Origin: Bilabrum cf. latius | Lineage: Eukaryota; Bigyra: Bicosoecida; Bigyra; Bicosoecida | Direction: 5' to 3' | Length of the DNA: 64,000 nt | Assembly (NCBI GenBank): GCA_965178125.1 | Contig: OZ237752.1 | Coordinates: 992,001 to 1,056,000, forward strand | In this document: in pieces, positions 34,031 to 45,324 of the stretch | Position numbering within the stretch: the stretch's first letter is position 1 | Layout: each line of letters begins with the position of its first letter | Position numbers and translations under genes: made by a program | Notes under the pieces: model-generated | Told to the model about the DNA's origin: nothing | What the model saw: the letters and a program-made list of their open reading frames with translations, nothing else | Database searches by the model: none

Positions 34031-35707
34031 ATGGGATTCAAACTACACGCTACCCAGGCTAAGAAGTCACCCGCCTCATCCTACCTGTACCTCGGTCTAC
34101 TCATTTCGACCCAACCAGTACGGATCAGCCCAGATGAAGTAGCTGGGCTGACGCAGGCGAGAGACATCTGGGTAATTGATATGGCACCCCACGTACGCAG
34201 GAGGATTGCGATGGCGTACCGGGCGGCCAGGGACATCACACGAGCGGCGGTGAACGGCAACTGGGCGGTCTCCCTGCACGCCCAGCTGCTCCATGCAGGA
34301 GCAATCACGAGTGCATTCTACGGAGCAGAGGCAGCGGCATGTGCAACAGGATGGGACACCTTGTCAGGATTAGGATATGGTTCCCAAGTTTTCTACGGGA
34401 TGGAACTGAACCTGGAAGTCCTCAAGATGCTGGACAAATTCCTGCTGGATACGCGCTGGATGATTGTCAGCGGATCGACACAGGTAAGGCCCTTCACCAT
34501 GGGCGGTCGATACGTGCCAAACCTTGCGATGGACACTGAGCTGCTGACGGCATCGGCAGCAGGGCGTGTTGCTATGGGCCTGCTGGACCTGATCGAGTGT
34601 CCCTCGAAGAAGGGCCTTGATGTTGCGGCCAGGTTCATCCACCAGGGCCGATTCCTGCAGGGACCACCAGTACAGACAGGCCCACTCGGGGCCGCGCTGG
34701 CACTGGGATTCAGGATCAAGATGGCAGGGTGGACCCACCGGATCGATGACGCGAAGGACTGGCTGGGATGCCAGGAGACTGCAAAAAAAGTCACAAAGTG
34801 GAGGAAATCCAAATCCGGAGCTGCTGACCGATCGTTCACAAGCCTGAGCCTGGGATGCTCGCACGATCCGGCACTGTCGGATTGGGACCGGGAGAGAGCT
34901 GCGCTCGGAGTGGTCATGCTTAACCGGTACGCAACGAAGGGACGGTATGCCTTCGGACCAGGAGCCATGCCAACAGCAGCGGTGGTGCAGGAATACGGCC
35001 ACCAAGGAAGACGAATTCTGCGCATCCGAGCTGGACAATACCCGCAACAGGGCACGCCCAACCTTCAAGTGATGGGCACCGCGGTAGAGCAGATGGAGCG
35101 GGCCGAGCATGACCATCATGCCGGAACGAGACCGTGGCAACCCGATGATGCGGATCAGAATAGAGGGAGGTCCCCTGCCTCCCTCCGGAAAGCATGGGCG
35201 AAGACAGCTCTCGCTCAGGACCCTTGGGACGAGAAGCTGGAGCGCACCAGCAGGGCCAAGCCAATCGTCGAAGACGCACTCACTCGGATAGAGCGTACGA
35301 TTGCGCGGTCATCGGAACGGACAGCTGTCAAGGAGCTGGCCAACCGAGTGGTGCAGGTGATCAGGAACCAGCTGCGCTAGCAGGAGTAGCTGACGTGCAG
35401 GCAGTGGATGCGAGGCGATGCGGCGGCTGCTCTTGCCGCCACGGCCACGCAAGAGCTGATAGCGGCAACCAATGCGAACGCTCGGCTACAGCGACGGATG
35501 TTTAAGCCCCACGGCTTGCTAAGGGACATAGAGAGGCAATGGGCCAAAGGCATGAGCGCGTGCATGCTAGCCTCTCTGAAGGATCGTGAGACGCAGAGAC
35601 GGTCATGGAGGAGGAAATGGTGGGTCCCGGCAGGGGACCCTGATGTGGGACTGGACCGCGCTTTGTGCCGGGCACATGCTCCGCACCTGTATGCTTTCTC
35701 CCTGTGA
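34031..35707 (+). CDS. Possible retroelement-derived protein (UAG-containing)
   Basis: 558 residues with TAGs at 35378 and 35387 read as sense; stop TGA. The N-terminus SYLYLGLLISTQPVRI followed by ARDIWVIDMAPHVRRRI and LGYGSQVFYGMEL, then FTMGGRYVPNLAMDTELL, has the look of the thumb and post-thumb region of a non-LTR reverse transcriptase (YLG block followed by helices), but the catalytic palm (YxDD) is absent. If this is right, it is a 5'-truncated or domesticated element lying between inverted gene copies. The C-terminus after the TAGs (QWMRGDAAAALAATATQEL, RRKWWVPAGDPD) is basic. The assignment is weak; it could be a host gene. Confidence 0.4.
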
Positions 35708-36291
35708 AGGCATCAGGCTGAGGGCTTGTGGGGGACCACATTGATGGCGAATAAAGGGGACTCGGCGGTGTAGGCTGAGATTGGGGGGCCTTTGGCCTGA
35801 AAGGGTCGGGGGTCTTGTAGTCCTTGTTTGAGGACTCCTCTGGATTCAGGTGATCACTCGAACTCCTTCGGGGGCAACGGTGCATCTGGGTGCTTGTGGA
35901 ATCTTTACCCAACAATGTATTTCTGTATTTCTGTATTTCACCCGAAGGCTACTTCGACCGGGAGGAAACATCTCACTGACCAGCTCAAGCTGCAGCAGCT
36001 GTCAGCTGTGCCGCTCCTCCTTGGAGGTTCTGCACATCTGGAGCTCCCACTGCGAGTGCTAGGGGATGTAAGAGACCAGCATGGTCAGGGTCAAGGCCGC
36101 CTGCCTCTTCCCAAGCACTCCCAGATCCACCACCTGGTTGTGCTCCTGCCGGGATCGCAGCCCACACTACCTCCGCTCGTGCTGCCGCTTGCGCTGCCTC
36201 GGGGGTCCCAGCTCCTGCTGAACCCGTTTCCTGCGCCACTCTCGTTCCCTGAAGCCCTGACATGTTCCGCACCGTAAGGTTGAAATGAATC
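35708..36291. other. Gap after the retroelement-like gene
   Basis: Open frames exist on both strands (for example minus strand 35985-36590), but none shows motifs or a codon pattern I trust. AATAAA at about 35749 may be a polyadenylation signal. Confidence 0.25.
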
Positions 36292-36921
36292 GTGCGGCAT
36301 GCGCTCAGCATGGAAACTCCTTTGGCGATCTCTCGCGCCCAGATCCTGATCTGGGCCTCCTCCCAGGCTGGCAAACTACGGGCCCTTCCCACCCGCTTCC
36401 GACGGATGTGGGCCAACAGGCGCAGCAGCCCGCGCGCCCCACTTCCCAGGCCCCCTGTCGGTAGAACAACAAAGTCGTGGAAGACGGCCTGGGTCCTCTT
36501 CGCGATCGACCTGAACTTGTGGGCCGACCGGTCACCGTTGAAGAGAGAATATAATATGTCTGAGTCAAAGCACACACTAGATCTACCCAACTACAACGAC
36601 CACCCCAAGAGGCAATCGCACTGGGCAGGTCGAACGGATCAGCAAGCTCACGCCATGGGCTCCGCAAGCTGGGCCGCTCCTCCGTGGGGGAGTTGCGCTG
36701 CTTGCGGTCCATCTGCGTTCGCGATGCCTTCGTGTTCGATTGCGTTTGGATCAGCCGCCTCGTCCGGTGCTGCACCCTCAGCTCCTACTGCAGCTGCAGC
36801 AGGTACTGCGGGCACAGCTGGCGCTTCAGCTGCATCCAAACCCTACGCACCACCAGCTCCACCAGCCTGCTGTAGTGCCACTCCTAGCTGCGCAACTCCC
36901 GCTGCCAGCTCTCCCACCTGA
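36292..36921 (+). CDS. Small hypothetical protein overlapping first tandem repeat
   Basis: Frame of 209 codons ending in TGA. The first part (AISRAQILIWASSQAGKLRA, KSWKTAWVLFAIDLNLWAD) is GC-rich at third positions. The second part is the repeat module SKHTLDLPNYNDHP...QQAHAMGSASWAAPPW, Pro/Ala/Cys-rich. An internal ATG (36556) follows GAATATAAT and could be the real start. The downstream repeat copies keep much of the amino-acid sequence (SKHTLPNCNDHPVGQ) but are frame-broken, so this may be one intact copy plus relics. Coding status uncertain. Confidence 0.3.
   Translation: MRHALSMETPLAISRAQILIWASSQAGKLRALPTRFRRMWANRRSSPRAPLPRPPVGRTTKSWKTAWVLFAIDLNLWADRSPLKREYNMSESKHTLDLPNYNDHPKRQSHWAGRTDQQAHAMGSASWAAPPWGSCAACGPSAFAMPSCSIAFGSAASSGAAPSAPTAAAAGTAGTAGASAASKPYAPPAPPACCSATPSCATPAASSPT
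36528..36761 (+). repeat. Tandem repeat cluster, copy A
   Basis: Begins CCGGTCACCGTTGAAGAGAG, passes through the AT-rich GAATATAATATG and the SKHTL module. The first and most complete copy. Confidence 0.8.
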
Positions 36922-37016
36922 CCACCAGCTCCTGCTGCGGCCGCTCCCTGTGCGCCGGTTGCCTCCCTCTGCTTCAGCAGCTCACAAGCGTTAAGGTTAA
37001 ATTTGCTCGTGAAACC

Positions 37017-37240
37017 GGTCACCGTTGAAGAGAGAATAGATATATCTGTATCAAAGCACACACTACCCAACTGCAACGACCACCCCGTGGGGCAATCGCA
37101 TCAGGTAGGTCGAACGGATCAGCAGGCTCACGCCGCAGGGTTCGCAAGCTGGGCTGCTCCTCCGTGGGGGTTCTGCGTTGCTTGCAATCCTTCGGCGTTC
37201 GCATTGCCTTCGTGTTCGGTCGCGTCCGGATCAGCTGCCT
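37017..37240 (+). repeat. Tandem repeat cluster, copy B
   Basis: Same start (CCGGTCACCG) with GAATAGATATATC replacing the ATG box; about 80% similar to copy A by eye. Confidence 0.8.
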
Positions 37241-37271
37241 GATCTGCTGCCTCACCATCAGCTCCTGCCGC

Positions 37272-37455
37272 ATTGAAGAGAAAATAGATATATCTGTATC
37301 AAAGCACACACTACCCAACTGCAACGACCACCCCGTGGGGCAATCGCATCAGGTAGGTCGAACGGATCAGCAGGCTCACGCCGCAGGGTTCGCAAGCTGG
37401 GCTGCTCCTCCGTGGGGGTTCTGCGTTGCTTGCAATCCTTCGGCGTTCGCATTGC
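37272..37455 (+). repeat. Tandem repeat cluster, copy C
   Basis: Almost identical to copy B from ATTGAAGAGA onward, indicating a recent duplication. Confidence 0.85.
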
Positions 37456-37516
37456 ATTGAAGAGAGAGAATAGATATATCTGTATCAAAGCACACATTGA
37501 AGAGAGAGAATAGATT
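37455..37516 (+). repeat. Tandem repeat cluster, partial copy D
   Basis: Two short fragments of the ATTGAAGAGAGAGAATAGAT start sequence, 70-130 bp upstream of the copy 2 paralogue. Confidence 0.8.
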
Positions 37517-37586
37517 CCAAGTTATTGGTTCTCTTTCTCATTGAACACACTACTTTTTATGCTTGCTTCAAAGTACAAGTGAACGT

Positions 37587-40211
37587 ATGTATTTGATGTG
37601 TATTATAGCCGCTATCCTTACGGCAGAAGGCTCAGTGATGCGTCCTGCTGTGGGTGGACGGCTGATCCCAGGAGTAAAGGCTGCAACATTTGAGATTACG
37701 GCAGGGCGCGAGCCATTGCCACAAGCGGTTGAGAGGCTTCTTTGCGAATCACAGCTTGATTTGAGGCACTGTGTAGCGGCCATTCACGCTGTGGAGGCTG
37801 TTGTACCAGATATGCGGCTCGGCCAGAGACATCGAGGTCGCAGCTCAATTTGGCCGTTTTGGCGGATTACAGCATTTGTTCGAACGACGCATAGCGTATA
37901 CGTAAATGCGTACCTCCATAGCTCGGCAAAGCTTAGCTTATCTCGGCTGCAAGCCATTTTAAACAGGGACGGGGCCGTTGCGTTCGCTGTTCCAGTTGCC
38001 CGCTCTCGATTTATGGTCGCGCAGTCCAGAGTATTCAAACAAATTCAAGCCCTATCAGTAGATGAGCAACTATATTAGCAAGGCATTCAAGCTAACTTCT
38101 CGTCAAACTCTACGAGTGGTGCCATATCGGTGCATGGCTATCTCGATCGAGTCCACGCCAGGAGCGTCCTGCGACAGCCAGGCACGGGCATGTTCGCAAT
38201 AGGGTTCCGCTCCAAGGCGCGGGGTGCACCACCTGAGCTACATGTAGCTATGAATGAGCCTCGTCTGCGCTAGAGGTGTTTGGAACTTCTCCAGTGGCCC
38301 CAGGAGGCACTAGAGTACGGCCGGTCCTACTCGATCGTTTTCGAGTCGGTGCCGGCTTTGGCCGACATTAGCGGAGAGAATGTGTCTAGTAGAGAAGATA
38401 TTGATTCAACTCGAACGTTGTGTGACTCGCCGAATTATCCCGATCGCTTTGCTGCATGCAACGGAACGAGTCACCTCGCAACAGCACGGCAGCGCCTGCT
38501 GCACGTTTCCAGCCAGGCGACCTCTGTGCTCATGGGGCACCCCGATGATGCTCCATATCACCAGGTGCTGGGGCTGCCCCCCGACACGAGACAGGGGTCA
38601 TCCGTGCTGGACCTGCTGCCCCGGCTGCAGCCGCCTTGGAGACAGGTGCATCTCTCCGTGTACGAGGCCATGACCATGTCCCTGCGGCGGGGCATGGTGC
38701 TGCTGGGGTCCATGATCGGGGTGCAGGAGCAGTCCTGGGAGACCATCGGCAGCGGGCTGGAGGGGCTGCCCATGGACGAGCTGAGTTTATCCACGTCACT
38801 GACACAGCTGATTGGCCACCACGTGTACGAGGCGGGCATGCAGCTGGCCAGGGAGAGCCCGGCCGTGTACGGGCCCATGGTGCGGCGGCTGCTGCCCGGG
38901 ATGGACCTGGGCTGGGCTGCGCGCATGCCCGCGCATCCCGCTGTGGCAGCTGCAGGCAGCGTGGATGCAGCTGTTGTGGCGATGCGGCAGGGAGGAGAGG
39001 AGGCGGAGCGCATGGTGGCGGGGGCGTTCTGGTGCGTGCATGCGGACCGGTTGCGGGATGCTGGGCTGAGCGAGGCAGAGGTGGATGATGAGCTGCAGCG
39101 GCATCTTGAGGCCAGGCGCAGGCTGTGCACGGTGATTCCGGCCAGCTCGCTCGAGCGCGGGATCGTGGAGCACACAGTGCACGCGGCGTTTCTGTCCTCT
39201 CGGCGCGTGTTGATCGCGCTGAAGCAGGAGCTGCACGACGGGTCGGGCGAGAACGTGACTCTGTTCGAGGAGCTGGCGGGCAGGTATCCGGCGGGGAGCG
39301 TGGACGTGCTGGTGCGTCGGTTCGACCACAGGGAGTGGCGGGCGGCGTGGGTCGGGGACCGGCTGGCCGCTCCGGCCCGTCAGTGGATGGCGGTGACTCG
39401 ACACGTGGCTGCGTTGGAGGTGCTGCGCGAGCGCGACCGTGCGATGGAGCTGCACGGACAGGGCGGGCCGTGGGAGGGCGGGGGCGTGCAGATGGCTGCT
39501 TCTCGGCGCGTGGGTCTGGAGGCGGAGCAGGCAGCCGGGGGCCCTGGGAGGATGTGGCACCTGTACCTGGATGCAGACGAGGTGGTGGATTCGTGGGGCG
39601 TGGTGGGCGTGCTGCGTGACCTGGAGGCGAAGGGGGAGGCCGGAGCATCGCTGCTGGCTCTCAGTCGAGAGGCCAGGCCAACTGGAATCGGCACAGAGAC
39701 GTCCGTTACAAGTAGCGGCGGGAGCGGTGGGAAGGGCCATTCTGCTGTCGAGGCCGATGTGGGCTGGGCCGGTGGCCTGGGCTGTAGTAGAGTCGCACAA
39801 TGTCCTTCGAGTGGGGACGGAGCCCGATCCCTGCCTAGCATGCAGCACTGGGTGCAGCGCACGCAGGCACCACCTCCTCGCACCCAAGTCAATATAGAGT
39901 ACGGCTTGTTTCTTCGGGAGGACGTGGTGCGGAGGCTGCCGGCGGGCGCGACGATGCACCACCTGGAGAGGAGCTGGGCGTGCTCCATGGATGCCCCCGG
40001 CTTCTGGCCCACGGATCTAGCCATGCCGAGGCGATATGCCGTGGCTCCTCCCTTGCCCAACGGCCGCAGGGCGGCGGGGGCGTCTGGCGGTGAGGTGGTG
40101 CTGCATCTGCGGGACATTCGGTTTTCGGAGGAGCTGCTGGCGAGCAAGTACGTGCTGCGGGGGGAGGGCGGGTACACGCTGTCGGGATTTGAGAAATGGC
40201 AAGAAGTTTAA
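37587..40211 (+). CDS. Secreted paralogue family, copy 2 (UAG-containing)
   Basis: 874 residues. Signal-like MYLMCIIAAILTAEG. TAGs at 38076 (QLY-[TAG]-QGIQANFSS, aligned with YLLGIQANLSS of copy 1) and 38271 (EPRLR-[TAG]-RCLELLQWPQ, aligned with DPRIRARVRSLLQWPQ). Both flanks are conserved, so the TAGs are in translated sequence. Stop is TAA at 40209, at the homologous position to the TAA of copy 3. The N-terminal third is diverged from the other copies. From LPPDTRQGSSVLDLLP onward it is nearly identical at nucleotide level to copy 3, suggesting gene conversion. Confidence 0.7.
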
Positions 40212-40370
40212 TTTGCTTCTTCCACATCATTGGCCCCACTCTGCTTTTGAGTATGCCAGTGTGGGGTGCCCATGTCCGATCCACCCGTGGTCCTAGGCTA
40301 GACTGGAGGGCTACGATGTGTTCCGGGTTGCTGGAGCATTCTCTATGCAGCCACGAATCTAGTGCCCCCG

Positions 40371-42932
40371 ATGAGTCGCAAGATTTCCTGCCTCTTTTGT
40401 ACTTACAGTTTGCTTTTGCTTTCGCATGCAAGCACTCTTGCATGTTCGAAGCGGTTGGAAATTGCAGACCAGCCAGCAGTGTATGCCCAAACGTTTAATG
40501 TAGTTGTGGGTAGGGATTCGGTAGATGAAGCTGTGCGCCGCAACGTATGCCCTTTAGATGTTGTTACTGAAAGCATATGTCGCCTCGCGATCACGAGGTC
40601 TGCTGCGCTTATACCATCAGGGAATCTTGGTGCAGTTCGAGCGACCGCACCAAACAGAAGCCTACTGTGGCCGTTATGGCGAGTGTTGGTGTTTGTATGC
40701 GCCTCTCAGAAGCATGCTACAAATAGTTTGAACGTTGTAGTTGATGAGGCGATCGTTGAGAGCGTTTGCACTGCCGGTGCGAAGGCTTTTGCAATCCCTG
40801 TTGCTCGGGGAAGGGCATTCGTTTCTACGGATGCTGAGTTTTATAGGCTGGAGAGAATGATCGAACCTCCGTTTGTTTTCTTCCTCGGCAAGCAGGCCGA
40901 TTACGCTTAGCATTCAGCGGTCGGTGTGCTGTCGGCATTTGGGGTTGTCGATTCCGCCACTATCACCCGCTTCATGAGCCGTGGCGCACACGGCATCCAT
41001 CACACAGGCATGCGTTCCTTCAGCCGGACCGTGCACCCGGGCCTGGCCGAGGCTTTCGAGGACCCGAGAATCCGCGCCCGTGTGCGCTCGCTGCTGCAGT
41101 GGCCGCAGCAGGCGCTGGAATGGGCGCGGGCCTACTCGCTCGCACAGGAGACAGACCTACTGGCGGGGCGGACTGCGGCTCTGGGGGCGCGGGGAGACGC
41201 TGCTGGCCAGTGGAACACCACCGTGCTACGAGAGGCAACACAGCAGCAGGCTAAGCGAACTACCAGGCACTTCGTAGCCACTAAGAGAGATGGTAGCTAC
41301 GTCTCGTTCGCTGGGCTGCCCCCCGACACGAGACAGGGGTCATCCGTGCTGGACCTGCTGCCCCGGCTGCAGCCGCCTTGGAGACAGGTGCATCTCTCCG
41401 TGTACGAGGCCATGACCATGTCCCTGCGGCGGGGCATGGTGCTGCTGGGGTCCATGATCGGGGTGCAGGAGCAGTCCTGGGAGACCATCGGCAGCGGGCT
41501 GGAGGGGCTGCCCATGGACGAGCTGAGTCTGGTGGAATCTGTTGGGCAGCTGATTGGCCACCACGTGTACGAGGCGGGCATGCAGCTGGCCAGGGAGAGC
41601 CCGGCCGTGTACGGGCCCATGGTGCGGCGGCTGCTGCCCGGGATGGACCTGGGCTGGGCTGCGCGCATGCCCGCGCATCCCGCTGTGGCAGCTGCAGGCA
41701 GCGTGGATGCAGCTGTTGTGGCGATGCGGCAGGGAGGAGAGGCGGCGGAGCGCATGGTGGCGGGGGCGTTCTGGGGCGTGCATGCGGACCGGTTGCGGGA
41801 TGCTGGGCTGAGCGAGGCAGAAATTCGTGCTGAGCTGCAGCGGCATCTTGAGGCCAGGCGCAGGCTGTGCACGGTGATTCCGGCCAGCTCGCTCGAGCGC
41901 GGGATCGTGGAGCACACAGTGCACGCGGCGTTTCTGTCCTCTCGGCGCGTGTTGATCGCGCTGAAGCAGGAGCTGCACGACGGGTCGGGCGAGAACGTGA
42001 CTCTGTTCGAGGAGCTGGCGGGCAGGTATCCGGCGGGGAGCGTGGACGTGCTGGTGCGTCGGTTCGACCACAGGGAGTGGCGGGCGGCGTGGGTCGGGAA
42101 CAGGCTGGCCGCTCCGGCCCGTCAGTGGATGGCGGTGACTCGACACGTGGCCGTGCTGGAGGTGCTGCGCGAGCGCGACCGTGCGATGGAGCTGCACGGA
42201 CAGGGCGGACCGTGGGAGGGAGGGGGCGTGCAGATGGCTGCTTCTCGGCGCGCGGGTCTGGAGGCGGAGCAGGCAGCCGGGGGCCCTGGGAGGATGTGGC
42301 ACCTGTACCTGGATGCAGACGAGGTGGTGGATTCGTGGGGCGTGGTGGGCGTGCTGCGTGACCTGGAGGCGAAGGGGGAGGCCGGAGCATCGCTGCTTGC
42401 TCTGCTTCGGGAATCGATCCCGGGAGGTGGCATGCAAAAGGCGAGAGGGGCTAATGGGACTAGCAGCCATTCAGACTCGCTGCCACAATGGTCGGGCAGA
42501 GTGGGGTGCACTGCCTCGGCAATGTGCCCGAGTGCCAGCGAACACCTGCCAGGTGTGCAGCACTGGGTGCAGCGCACGCAGGCACCACCTCCTCGCACGC
42601 AGGTTAGTATCGAGTACGGCTTGTTACTTCGGGAGGACGTGGTGCGGAGGCTGTCGGCGAGCGCGATGATGCACAAGCTGGAGAGGAGCTGGGCGTGCTC
42701 GATGGATGCAGCGTCAATTTGGCCCACGGATCTAGCCATGCCGAGGCGATATGCCGTGGCTCCTCCCTTGCCCAACGGCCGCAGGGCGGCGGGGGCGTCT
42801 GGCGGTGAGGTGGTGCTGCATCTGCGGGACATTCGGTTTTCGGAGGAGCTGCTGGCGAGCAAGTATGTGCTGCGGGGGGAGGACGGGTACACGCTGTCGG
42901 GGTTTGAGAAATGGCAAGAGACACCAAAGTAA
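40371..42932 (+). CDS. Secreted paralogue family, copy 3 (UAG-containing)
   Basis: 853 residues; ATG at 40371 gives a signal peptide (ISCLFCTYSLLLLSHAST). One TAG at 40908 (QADYA-[TAG]-HSAVGVLSAFGVVD), aligned with a non-conserved residue between two conserved blocks of copy 1. Stop TAA. The segment SAFGVVDSATITRFM to GEAGASLLAL is nearly identical to copy 1, and the rest of the C-terminus to copy 2. Only 25 bp separate its stop from the ferroportin ATG. Confidence 0.7.
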
Positions 42933-42957
42933 AGCCCAGTCGAATCGTATTGTTCCT

Positions 42958-45324
42958 ATGCATCCGCTGCAGCTTCTACAAGCAATAATCGCAGCGTGCA
43001 CTCTGCACGCATGTGCTGCAGCGAAGCTGCAGTGCACGCCGGCGGGGGATCTACCGGGCCGCCAGTGGATCATGCGGTCACTCCAATTCATGAGCGCCCA
43101 GGACGCTCACACTGATCATGTTACCGATCCAATACCGCAAGCCTCTAGCCCCTCAGAATCTGACCTATCCATTCCTGATGGTGGCTCTGGTGGATTGCCC
43201 ACCGAGCTAGTTGAGGCCGAAAGTACTGCGCGCACCAGCTTGTTTTTGAGCCGGTTCATGTCAGCATGGGGTGATAGAATGTGGGAGTTCGCAGTCACGT
43301 TAATTTTGGTGGAGGCAGGACACGGGTCTATCTTCTTGCCAGCTGCGTTTGGCCTGGTAGAGTCTCTCGCAGTTGTTGCCTTCGGCCCAACAGTGGGCAG
43401 TTGGGTGTAGAAGAAAGGCAGAGAGCGATTAGATGTAGTTCAAAGGGCATTATTGATACAAAATCTGTGCGTGGCTTTGTCTGCCTTGTCAGGCTTCTTC
43501 TTGCTGTTCACCGCTGACCCCGCCGACGAAGTGCTTGCAACCCCGGGGACTGCTCGCCCGCCAGGAATCACGGGCGAAATGGTTCGATCCCGGGCTAGCA
43601 TCTTCTGGCTTTGTACGATTGGGCTGATAGGACTGGGTGCGGCAGCACGAGTGTTCAGCGTCGCTTCTTCCATTAGCGTGGACAAGGAGTGGGCCACGAT
43701 CGTGAGCGGCGGGGACGAAGGCAAGCTGAGCCATATGAACGGGATCATGAGAAGAATCGATCTATTTTGCAAGCTTGTTGCACCTGCTCTGACTGGGGTA
43801 GGGTGGGGATTCGTGGGTGGCACGATCGGGACGCTCTTCGTGAGCGCGTGGAACTGCGTGAGCTACCTGTTCGAGGTGCGCCTGCTGGGCAACGTGTTCG
43901 AGGCCGTGCTCGTGCTGCAGGGGGCACGCAGGGGGCACAGTGCTAGGCTGAAGGGCAATGTGACAGCAAGCGGACATACCACTGGCAGCAGGGGGGGGCT
44001 GGCAGCTGCTGTAGACCCAGGGGGAATGGGAGTGGCTGTGGCCGTGCAATCCCTCGGGGCGAGTGCCACGGATGCATAGGTTGCAGGGGAGAAGAGGCGG
44101 CGAGCGGGCGATGGCGAGACGAGCAATGGGCACGTTGGACCTGGCGAGGGTAACGGGGAAAACGGGGGCAGTGTGGCGGTAGGCCTAGGGGACGCACAGG
44201 CTGCATTCACGGATAATGAGAGTGGGGATGGGGGCTTAGAAGAAGAGGAGGAAGAAGAAGAGGGAGAGGAAGAAGAGGAGAAAGACAAGGGGTGTGGCTT
44301 TGAGTGGCGCGTGTACAGTCGGTAGTCGATTCTGTTCCCCATGCTCGGCCTCGCGGTGCTGTACGTGAACCACCTCTCCTTCGGCCAGGTGAGCACGACG
44401 TTCCTCCTGTGGCTGCAGCTGCACCCGGCGCTCGTGGGGCTGTGCAAGGGCGCAGGGGCGCTGTGCGGGGTGGCAGCCACGGTGTGGTTCCCGGACTGGA
44501 TCAAGAGCCAGGGAACAAGCAGGGCGGGCGTGTATGCGCTGGTTGGACTGCTGCTGGGCCTCATGCTGTCCCTCCCTGTTGCAGTGCTCACGCTCGCACC
44601 CCCGGGGCCGGGTCAGGGCCCCAGCGAGGCGGTACTCCTGAGGCTGTCCCCGCGGGCGAGCGTGGAAGGGGTGGCGGTGAACGGCACGGGCGAGGGGCAG
44701 GAGGACGGGGGTATCGACACGAGCGGGCAGGGGGGCGTGTGGACGACCGACTGGCACGTGTGGCTGCTCATGGCAGGCATCGCGCTGAGCAGGGCACCGC
44801 TCTGGGCGTATGACCTGGCCGTGACGCAGCTGCTGCAGACAGGGGTGGCGCCCTGGCACAGGGGCCCGGTGAATGGGGCCCAGCAGGCGTCCCAGAGCGT
44901 GTTTTACGTGCTAGGGTTTGCAGTGGCCATGGCTTTCCCGCGGCCCGACTCGTACGGCTGGCTGGCCCTGCTGTCTCTGCTGGCGTGCGGTGCGGCGCTA
45001 GTAATGCAGCTGGCGTTCTGCTCCAGGCACCCTGGCGGATTCGTGCACTCGCACGCGAGGCAGAGGTTGGCGAGGACTCGGAGCAGGAGCAGCAGCGACG
45101 GGTCATCCGTCTAGTCGGGGGAGGGCGGTAGCGGGGAATCTGGGCTGGAGCTGACTGTAGCTGCCGTTGGATCGTCCTAGGCAGCTGGCAGGATGGGCCA
45201 GTCGCTGAGGCTATCCAGCTCCGAATCATCAGATGAGTCGCCTAGGGGTGGCGGTGCGGCTGCAGCAGCTGCAGACGCAGTTCATGGGGTCGGTGGGCCC
45301 GAGCAGTCGGCCGAGATCGTGTGA
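42958..45324 (+). CDS. SLC40A1: Ferroportin-like iron exporter (UAG-containing)
   Basis: Multi-span metal exporter of the ferroportin (SLC40) family, 788 residues; TAGs at 43408, 44077, 44323, 45112 and 45178, stop TGA. Family signatures: LSRFMSAWGDRMWEFAVTLI in the first helix, FGLVESLAVVAFGPTVGSWV-[TAG]-KKGRERLDVVQ (second helix and loop), SISVDKEWATIVSGGDEGKL with MNGIMRRIDLFCKLVAP, FVSAWNCVSYLFEVRLL, and after an acidic loop WRVYSR-[TAG]-SILFPMLGLAVLYVN, where ferroportins have Gln. An N-terminal hydrophobic stretch may be a targeting signal. An acidic insert replaces the usual cytosolic loop. The start rests on the first ATG after the upstream TAA; a later one (43072) is possible. Plasma- or organelle-membrane iron export is expected from the family. 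Confidence 0.8.

Noticed and set aside
38530-42470. Long minus-strand frames over paralogue copies 2 and 3
   Set aside because: GC-rich antisense shadows that recur because the copies are duplicated; they lack starts, motifs and selective signal.
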